DNA of 7,871 nucleotides from Candidatus Bathyarchaeota archaeon (lineage in GTDB: Archaea > Thermoproteota > Bathyarchaeia > Bathyarchaeales > B26-1). Position numbers and translations under genes: made by a program. How positions within the stretch are numbered: position 1 is the first letter of the stretch; every line of letters starts with the position of its first letter. Below are positions 5,627 to 7,871 of this stretch, one piece after another. The stretch is from NCBI GenBank assembly GCA_018396795.1, contig JAGTRH010000022.1:2259-10129 (forward strand), read 5' to 3'. A model generated the notes under the pieces. It saw only the letters and a program-made list of their open reading frames with translations, was not told the origin of the DNA and made no database searches.

Positions 5627-7135
5627 TTATATCATCTCCTTTCTTCTGAGCCAATTAAGGTCGTGAGTGAAAAGGTAGCGTATATCGTTTAAGCCAGCCT
5701 TCATCATGAATAGGCGATCGACACCTAAACCCCAAGCTAAGACCGGAACATTGATGCCCAGTGGCAACGTCACTTCTGGACGAAAGATTCCTGAACCGCC
5801 GAACTCCATCCAACCATAACCTTCCTTGTACGCGGATAATTCGACGCTTGGCTCAGTGAAGGGGAAATAATCGGGTTTAAACTTAATCTTGTCTGCTCCA
5901 GCTATGTCTATTGCAAACCGTTCAAGTACTCCTAATAGATCGCGTAATGTTAGGTCTTCGCCGACGACTATGCCCTCAACTTGATTGAACTCGCTTAAAT
6001 GCGTTCTGTCGACAAGTTCCGGCCTATAGCAACGTGCAATTGCAAAATATTTCCCCGGAATCTCAATATCTTCGCTTATTAATGTTCTTACGCTTACAGC
6101 TGTAGTGTGACTGCGCAGTATTAGCCTAGCCGCCATAAGAAGCGAGAATGTGTAGCCCCAACCCCTAGAGCCAGTCTTCCACCCGCATTCATGTGTTTCC
6201 TTAACTTGCTCAAGGAACTTTATATAAGGAGATAGATCACCATATTCTGGTTCTTTAATTAGGTACATATCATGTATTTCTCTAGCCGGGTGGTCTTGGG
6301 GCATATATAATCCATCACAATTAAAGAAACTTAATTCGACTATTGGGCCATTCATTTCCTTAAATCCTAAGGCTACGAGTTTCTCCCGCATCTCGTCCAG
6401 AAACCTCAGGTAAGGATGTTTTTTGCCCGGCCAAATTCTAGGCGCCGGGGCTCTAATGTCATATTTTAGAACCCTTTTTTCACGCCATTTACCAGTAATT
6501 ATTAGCTCCGGCGTTAGTTGCGTTACCTCTTCAAGTAACTCTATACCTCTCTTAAGCAAACTCCATCCCTTATCTGTTAATTCAACCTCTCTAATTGTTT
6601 CCTCACGAATCTCGAGTATTTTTCTTCCCTTAAGCATTTTAAAGGCTTCTTTTAGCTCGTCATCGAGATCCTCAAGAGTTAAAGCCCCAGATACTTTGAG
6701 CATGGACAAAAGTCTTTCGTCAACTCCAGTTCCCGGCTTCCTTAAAATCTTAACCTTCTGCTCACTTGTGTCTATTTTCGCCCAACCTTTTCGTGAAAGC
6801 CAACCCAGCGCTATAGCTGAGATTTCACTATTTATAGAGGCAGTTTCTAACAAATCTTTTATCGAGGCTTCACCACCCATAGCAATTAGGGCTTCAATCA
6901 GTCGTCTCTCAGGCAACTTGTCCTCAGCATACTTTTTACCCTCTTTATTAAGTGAGAACCGAGTTGCTTTTCTCTCGTGAATCTTTATAAGATTTTTTGA
7001 TTCAAGTGATAGAACCGCTCGCATAATGGCTGCATGTGTTAAGCCGCTTATCTCAGCAAGCCTATCAAGCATCGCTTTTCCACCAGCTTTCTTTAGAGCA
7101 ATAAGGGTTATCCTCTCATTTTCGCGTAGATCCAC
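5627..7135 (-). CDS. pheS: Phenylalanine--tRNA ligase alpha subunit, archaeal type, 502 aa
   Basis: Catalytic class II subunit that activates phenylalanine with ATP and transfers it to tRNA-Phe. Residues 1 to about 200 are winged-helix-like repeats, probably three, as in archaeal and eukaryotic alpha chains that contact tRNA. The catalytic core follows: motif 1 around PYLRFLDEMREKL to GPIVE (241-267), DHPAREIHDMYL (281-292), LRSHTTAVSVRTL (340-352), motif 2 FAIARCYRPELVD with SEFNQVEG (364-388), the phenylalanine-pocket region WMEFGGSGIFRPEV (442-455) and motif 3 GLGVDRLFMM (469-478). The start is GTG at 7135; two codons upstream is TAA, and the next in-frame ATG (residue 18) would cut the first winged helix. 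A GGGGATGTG site lies 6 nt before it. The 110-bp gap to fen-1 holds only a weak TATA-like patch (about 7179-7190), so it may have its own promoter or be read through from fen-1. Confidence 0.97.
   Translation of the reverse strand: MDLRENERITLIALKKAGGKAMLDRLAEISGLTHAAIMRAVLSLESKNLIKIHERKATRFSLNKEGKKYAEDKLPERRLIEALIAMGGEASIKDLLETASINSEISAIALGWLSRKGWAKIDTSEQKVKILRKPGTGVDERLLSMLKVSGALTLEDLDDELKEAFKMLKGRKILEIREETIREVELTDKGWSLLKRGIELLEEVTQLTPELIITGKWREKRVLKYDIRAPAPRIWPGKKHPYLRFLDEMREKLVALGFKEMNGPIVELSFFNCDGLYMPQDHPAREIHDMYLIKEPEYGDLSPYIKFLEQVKETHECGWKTGSRGWGYTFSLLMAARLILRSHTTAVSVRTLISEDIEIPGKYFAIARCYRPELVDRTHLSEFNQVEGIVVGEDLTLRDLLGVLERFAIDIAGADKIKFKPDYFPFTEPSVELSAYKEGYGWMEFGGSGIFRPEVTLPLGINVPVLAWGLGVDRLFMMKAGLNDIRYLFTHDLNWLRRKEMI
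5631..5639 (-). promoter_or_regulatory. Shine-Dalgarno site of pheT inside pheS
   Basis: The minus strand reads GGAGATGAT, one mismatch from GGAGGTGAT, and ends 7 nt before the pheT ATG. It overlaps the last sense codons and the stop region of pheS. This supports efficient coupled translation of pheT and fixes its start. Confidence 0.75.
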
Positions 7136-7141
7136 TACTTA

Positions 7142-7150
7142 CACATCCCC
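7142..7150 (-). promoter_or_regulatory. Shine-Dalgarno-like site of pheS (GTG start)
   Basis: The minus strand reads GGGGATGTG, ending 6 nt before the GTG at 7135. The match to the archaeal consensus is imperfect, but spacing is right and no other start is possible upstream because of an in-frame TAA at 7141-7139. Confidence 0.45.
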
Positions 7151-7245
7151 TTTTATGTCCTTTAGTGAGTGACTGGAATTTTTAGATTTATCGGGTTGAT
7201 TAATGTCTTCAAACTAATACTTAACTTTTCATAAACATATTATTT

Positions 7246-7871
7246 TTAGAACCATGCCTCCAAAGTTCTTTTACTTCTAGCCTTCTTAATGCCTTCAATT
7301 GCTTTTTCCACGGCTTTTCGCACTCGATCCTCAGAGAAATCTTTCTCACCGCAAAGAAAAACGATTATGCCATCGATATCAGGCTCCTTCCACTCTATCT
7401 CGTAATTATCTGTGACATCCGGGTACAGAAAGATTTCCCTTATTTTTGCTGGCTCAACAGGAAATTCAGCATTTTTTATTGATGGCAGAGCATTCTCTAG
7501 ACTCCCATATGTTTTTATAAGCTTAAGGGCGCTTTTAGGACCTATACCTTTAACACCTTCAGGATTAAAGTCCGTCCCGATGAGTATACCAATATCAATT
7601 AATTGCTCACGAGTAATACCTAACTCTTTTAGGACGCGATTTAACTCGATTATCTCAGGAGTAATCTCAACATACACATCCTTTCGGGGAAGTTTTCTCC
7701 TGCCTGAGATTGTTAGGTTTCTAAGCAAGTATGGTGCTCCAAAAAGTAAGCTATCATAGTCTTGACTCGCGCAAAAGTTTGCATCTCCCTTTCTAGCTAG
7801 ATGCGCCGCTTGAGCTTCGCCCTCAGATGGAGCTTGAACCCAAGGCACGCCCATAAGCGTTAATAGGTGCT
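7246..7871 (-). CDS. fen: Flap endonuclease 1, C-terminal part (5' partial)
   Basis: Structure-specific nuclease that removes 5' flaps during Okazaki-fragment maturation and base-excision repair, acting with PCNA. The frame is open through the right edge: five more residues (HLLTL) precede the ATG at 7854, which is internal, so that ATG is not the start. About 207 residues are present of a family length near 340. Visible are the I-domain metal ligands in PSEGEAQAA and SQDYDSLLFG, and the helix-hairpin-helix region GTDFNPEGVKGIGPKSALKL, whose first Asp is also a metal ligand and which binds duplex DNA with a potassium ion. The C-terminus KRTLEAWF is a PCNA-interacting peptide in which the usual first Gln is Lys. 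It lies upstream of pheST on the same strand with a 110-bp gap and no clear terminator between them, so shared transcription is possible. Confidence 0.95.
   Translation of the reverse strand, partial: HLLTLMGVPWVQAPSEGEAQAAHLARKGDANFCASQDYDSLLFGAPYLLRNLTISGRRKLPRKDVYVEITPEIIELNRVLKELGITREQLIDIGILIGTDFNPEGVKGIGPKSALKLIKTYGSLENALPSIKNAEFPVEPAKIREIFLYPDVTDNYEIEWKEPDIDGIIVFLCGEKDFSEDRVRKAVEKAIEGIKKARSKRTLEAWF

Noticed and set aside
6423..6980. 185-codon open frame on plus opposite pheS
   Set aside because: It is the mirror of the strongly supported pheS gene, Ser-rich and without motifs.
1..7871. CRISPR array, insertion sequence or att site
   Set aside because: No regularly spaced repeats, transposase-like text or flanking direct repeats were seen.

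Overview
The window is archaeal, probably from a thermophilic member of the TACK/Thermoproteota side (a Bathyarchaeia-like lineage is my guess, not shown). The reasons are: the phenylalanyl-tRNA synthetase alpha chain carries N-terminal winged helices and the beta chain lacks the bacterial N-terminal EMAP-like and C-terminal FDX-ACB domains; a FEN-1 nuclease ends in a PCNA-binding tail; there are BRE/TATA-like promoters, U-tract terminators, and TTG and GTG starts behind Shine-Dalgarno-like sites.

Layout, left to right. At 2-292 (+) is the C-terminal end of a uroporphyrinogen-decarboxylase/corrinoid-methyltransferase-like protein. Tail to tail with it, 28 bp away, is a 1001-residue GH106-like glycoside hydrolase (321-3326, -) with no signal peptide. 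It has its own promoter and a perfect odd palindrome at the expected transcription start. About 600 bp without a protein gene follow (3327-3934). Its first part is AT-rich and featureless. Its second part (3640-3849) is a 210-bp island of 61% GC that folds into two adjoining, extensively paired modules: a candidate structured RNA that I cannot assign to a known family. Next come pheT (3935-5623, -) and pheS (5627-7135, -), transcribed as pheS-pheT with a 3-bp gap. Last is the C-terminal two thirds of fen-1 (7246-7871, -), which runs off the right edge.

The right half is housekeeping: translation (PheST makes Phe-tRNA) and DNA replication/repair (FEN-1). The left half is accessory metabolism: intracellular breakdown of a glycan or glycoside, probably regulated, next to a URO-D-like protein. 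The GC-rich island lies at the boundary between the two. It is the element least explained by known families and the best candidate for something undescribed.
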